DNA of 7,987 bases from JADJQU01 sp035490315. Its GTDB lineage: Bacteria; Planctomycetota; UBA1135; GCA-002686595. The notes under the pieces are model-generated. The model was not told where the DNA came from. It did not search any database and saw only the letters and a program-made list of their open reading frames with translations. Numbering within the stretch: the stretch's first letter is position 1; the number at the start of each line of letters is the position of its first letter. The DNA lies in the NCBI GenBank assembly GCA_035490315.1, contig DATHET010000310.1, positions 1-7,987 on the forward strand. Direction: 5' to 3'. This document shows positions 6,028-7,987 of the stretch, piece after piece. Both the position numbers and the translations under genes were made by a program.

Positions 6028-7260
6028 TCACAGTCCCGGCGCGGGCATCAACACGTGCGCGTCGGGCGAAGTCAGCGCGCTCAGGGCGGCTCCCGGAGCG
6101 AGGATCACGTTGGATCCCAGACCGCCGGTGACGTGCAGCTGGATCACACCCGGACCGCCGTCGCCGCCGGCACCGTCACCATAAGGGGTGTCGTTCGCGC
6201 CTCCACCGCCGCGGCCACCGAGCGCGGTGAGGCAATCGACCTGAGCTTGGGTCAGGTCGATCCAGCGCGCCTGGAGCACCAGGTATCCGCCGGATCCGCC
6301 GCCGGATCCCGCTCCGATCCGGTTGATGTTGTTCGTGTTTTCGCCCCCGCCTCCCTTGCCGCCGTTGGCGCGGATCTTTCCCTGCGGTCCGAGCTCGAGC
6401 GAGCGCGCGAAGACGATCCCCAGGCCGCCGCCGCCGCCGCCGCCAGCGCCTTTCTCATCGCCTTGTGGGTTGAACGGGAATTCAGGGAAAACGTAGGAGC
6501 CGCAGGCATTGCCGCCAGCGCCGCCGCCGCGCCCACCGAGCGGAGCCAGGAGCTCGCCGATCTGGACCTGGCCGGAGGGCAACAATTTGCTGCCGACGAA
6601 ATCGTCGGAAGGGTCGCTGTTCTGGAAGGCGCGTCCCTTGGCCAGTCCACCGTCGGGTACGAGCGTGAAGGACGCCGTGCCGGTCGCGAGCGCGGCTCCG
6701 TTCCTGCCCTTCTTCGCGATGAGCCCGAGGTTCGAGGCGTGATCCGGATTGGGGTTCACCGGCTGGTCGGCCGCCAGGGCGCCCCCGCCACCTCCGCCGC
6801 CGCGACGCTCGTTCTCGGCGACGATATTCGTGCTCCAGCCGCTCTCACCGCCCTGGCCTCCGAGGCCGGAACCCTGGAGATGACCGGCTCCGTCTCCGCC
6901 CTTGACCGAATTCGAGGTCGTGACCGGATTCCCCACGCCGCCGTCGCCGCCGCCGGCGACTCCGCGAGCTCCCAGCTCGGAGATGCCTGTCGTGTCTATC
7001 GTATGGACACCGGGGGAGTCGAAGCCGTTGAGATCGACGACTCCGTCGACTCGCATCAGGCCACCGACGCGCAGGCGGAAGGGGAAGTCGCCGATCACCC
7101 GCAGGGTGCCGCCGCCGTCGATCCGCAGCTCGCTCACAGCCAGGGGGCCGTTCGCGGTGTCGTAGACGAGGATCTGCCCTTGGCCGATGTGCAAAGGGCT
7201 TTGAGCGCAGACCGGAACGCAGAATCCAAGAACGGACAGAGCAAGGAAGCTTTGATTCAT
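6028..7260 (-). CDS. Exported glycine-rich protein, possible beta-helix-like repeats
   Basis: 410 residues. The ATG at 7260 is preferred over an in-frame ATG at 7329, since it puts a signal peptide at the very start: MNQSFLALSVLGFCVPVCAQ, likely cut near residues 19-20. Residues ~25-90 form short beta-type phrases (LRIDGGGTLRVIG, RLRVGGLMRVDGVVDLNG) like the rungs of right-handed beta-helices. The rest alternates glycine-rich loops with similar phrases (GKIRANGGKGGGG, GGGSGGYLVLQARWIDL). About 102 of 410 residues are Gly, including two runs of seven: 154-160 with mixed codons, and 273-279 encoded by seven identical GGC codons. The C-terminus is hydrophobic and Pro/Ala-rich (HVLMPAPGL), with no anchor or sorting motif recognised. 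It does not carry the RDP-type C-terminal domain of A and B. It is probably a surface or secreted structural or adhesive protein; function is inferred only from composition. A plus-strand frame across the same bases is an artefact of GC-rich sequence. No Shine-Dalgarno is present. Confidence 0.88.
   Translation of the reverse strand: MNQSFLALSVLGFCVPVCAQSPLHIGQGQILVYDTANGPLAVSELRIDGGGTLRVIGDFPFRLRVGGLMRVDGVVDLNGFDSPGVHTIDTTGISELGARGVAGGGDGGVGNPVTTSNSVKGGDGAGHLQGSGLGGQGGESGWSTNIVAENERRGGGGGGGALAADQPVNPNPDHASNLGLIAKKGRNGAALATGTASFTLVPDGGLAKGRAFQNSDPSDDFVGSKLLPSGQVQIGELLAPLGGRGGGAGGNACGSYVFPEFPFNPQGDEKGAGGGGGGGLGIVFARSLELGPQGKIRANGGKGGGGENTNNINRIGAGSGGGSGGYLVLQARWIDLTQAQVDCLTALGGRGGGGANDTPYGDGAGGDGGPGVIQLHVTGGLGSNVILAPGAALSALTSPDAHVLMPAPGL
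6424..6444. repeat. GCC trinucleotide microsatellite, seven units, inside gene C
   Basis: Seven uninterrupted GCC units on the plus strand read as seven GGC glycine codons (residues 273-279) in gene C. Slippage in units of three would change the length of the glycine run without breaking the frame. The other seven-glycine run of the same protein (residues 154-160) uses GGC, GGA, GGT and GGG, so the pure run is not simply required by codon preference. Confidence 0.9.
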
Positions 7261-7580
7261 GGAAATCCCAACGAAAAAGAAAAGGTTGCGATCTGCAGGA
7301 TAGATCGGGGACGACTCGGGCGCGCGCAATTCGAGTGCCGCTGTGCAGAGACCATCGTGCAGGGCTCCTTGGCATCTGGACAGAGATCACGGCGCGAACG
7401 AGGGCGGCCTCGCACTCGAAGTCGAGCGAAACCGCCCGCGAAACGCCCCGAAGACTCGGCTGAATGGACGGCCGAAAGTCGCGGTAGTAGCTTCGCAGTT
7501 TCCAGTTTTCCCCTGAAAAGACGTTCGCTAGCTCGCAAGCGGTCGCGACGTCACATCGCTCCATTCGAGGACGCCTTGCC
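7261..7580. other. Divergent intergenic region between gene C and gene D
   Basis: These 320 bases lie between two outward-facing starts. On the minus strand the leader of gene C is U-rich (purine-rich aacgaaaaagaaaagg on the plus strand near 7270-7285), with no Shine-Dalgarno. Toward gene D, a small dyad ttttc-ccct-gaaaa lies at 7506-7519, about 60 nt before the start, and could be part of an operator or chance. Both strands are open across parts of the region, but the products are Arg-rich and lack any family character. I see no clear promoter boxes, RNA gene or larger repeat. Confidence 0.5.
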
Positions 7581-7987
7581 ATGGGATCGATCGTCATCTT
7601 CAACAAGCTTCCCTGGAGACCCGCGATCGCTTCCAAGTGGATCGGGATGCCGACCTTGGAATTGAATCTCTCGTATTCCGACGACGAGATCACGCCGATG
7701 CCAGGCAAGCAGCGCTCCCTGTTCGACAGCAAGTTCAAGGCGAGCTTCGACGCCGAGTTCGACAGGCAGGGCAAGGCCTGGATGAAGAAGATCCAGGAGG
7801 CGGTCACCGAGACGGAGGCTCGCTTCGCGGGCAAGAACAAGGCCGAGATGGAAGCGGCCCTTGCGACCGCGAACCAGCTCTTGAAGCAGGCCTTCACCAC
7901 CTGGCAATCCGAGATGACCCGGCTGTGCGAGGACTGCGTCGCCAAGGCCTACGAGGCCTCGGTGGCGGCGATGAAGAAGAAGCTCGT
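7581..7987 (+). CDS. Hypothetical helical, probably cytoplasmic protein, 3' end cut by window
   Basis: The reading frame from the ATG at 7581 stays open to the window edge, giving 135 complete codons and no stop. A weak Shine-Dalgarno-like gagga at 7567-7571, 9 nt upstream, supports this start; it is the only one of the five genes with such a signal. The first ~45 residues (MGSIVIFNKLPWRPAIASKW, then a short acidic stretch YSDDE) look globular. From about residue 48 the chain is rich in Lys, Glu, Ala and Gln with Phe/Trp/Met at helix-like spacing (FDSKFKASFDAEFDRQGKAW, then KKIQEAVTETEARF), predicting long amphipathic helices or a coiled coil. Two cysteines are close together near residues 117 and 120 (RLCEDC). 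There is no signal peptide or membrane segment. I recognise no family. The neighbour C is divergent, so context gives no clue. Codon use is typical of a real GC-rich gene. Confidence 0.8.
   Translation, partial: MGSIVIFNKLPWRPAIASKWIGMPTLELNLSYSDDEITPMPGKQRSLFDSKFKASFDAEFDRQGKAWMKKIQEAVTETEARFAGKNKAEMEAALATANQLLKQAFTTWQSEMTRLCEDCVAKAYEASVAAMKKKL

Noticed and set aside
5986..7665. 559-codon plus-strand open frame opposite gene C
   Set aside because: Low-complexity Ala/Arg/Val-rich product without signal peptide or domain, running past the start of gene D; the minus-strand frame has a signal peptide and ordered glycine-rich repeats.
6845..7945. 366-codon minus-strand open frame opposite gene D and overlapping gene C
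   Set aside because: It would overlap gene C in another frame and cover gene D antisense; composition changes abruptly along it and no family character is seen.
1..7987. CRISPR array, tRNA or rRNA genes, transposase genes
   Set aside because: No regularly spaced repeats with unique spacers, no cloverleaf-like segment and no transposase motifs were seen by eye.

Overview
The window is GC-rich, has no tRNA, rRNA, CRISPR array or transposase gene that I can see, and reads like a chromosomal stretch of a planctomycete-type bacterium. That placement is an inference from the protein types: large exported proteins of unknown function ending in a shared C-terminal domain with a W-x-x-x-W-[FY]-RDP motif, a PknB-like Ser/Thr kinase with a big extracytoplasmic part, a glycine-rich exported protein, and a general lack of Shine-Dalgarno sequences. 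No taxonomic marker gene is present.

There are five genes, strictly alternating in strand. (A) 81-1541, plus strand: exported, probably beta-propeller-like protein. (B) 1698-2942, minus: exported protein of unknown function whose C-terminal domain appears homologous to that of A. (K) 3276-5975, plus: transmembrane Ser/Thr protein kinase with three Ig/PKD-like repeats and a C-terminal beta-rich domain outside the membrane. (C) 6028-7260, minus: exported protein that is about one quarter glycine. (D) 7581 to the window end, plus: start of a cytoplasmic, strongly helical protein of unknown function, cut by the window edge.

The space between genes is structured. The convergent A/B junction holds a perfect 48-bp inverted repeat with a 3-nt loop, preceded by a partial direct copy of its outer part. 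The divergent B/K junction holds a 26-bp perfect inverted repeat around a 52-nt spacer that itself can fold. The convergent K/C junction holds an 11-bp hairpin that is the best terminator candidate. The divergent C/D junction has little beyond a U-rich leader for C and a tiny dyad before D.

No pathway links the genes. A, B and C look like cell-envelope or secreted proteins, K like an envelope-sensing signal protein. The alternating layout argues against an operon, so any functional link between neighbours is speculative.
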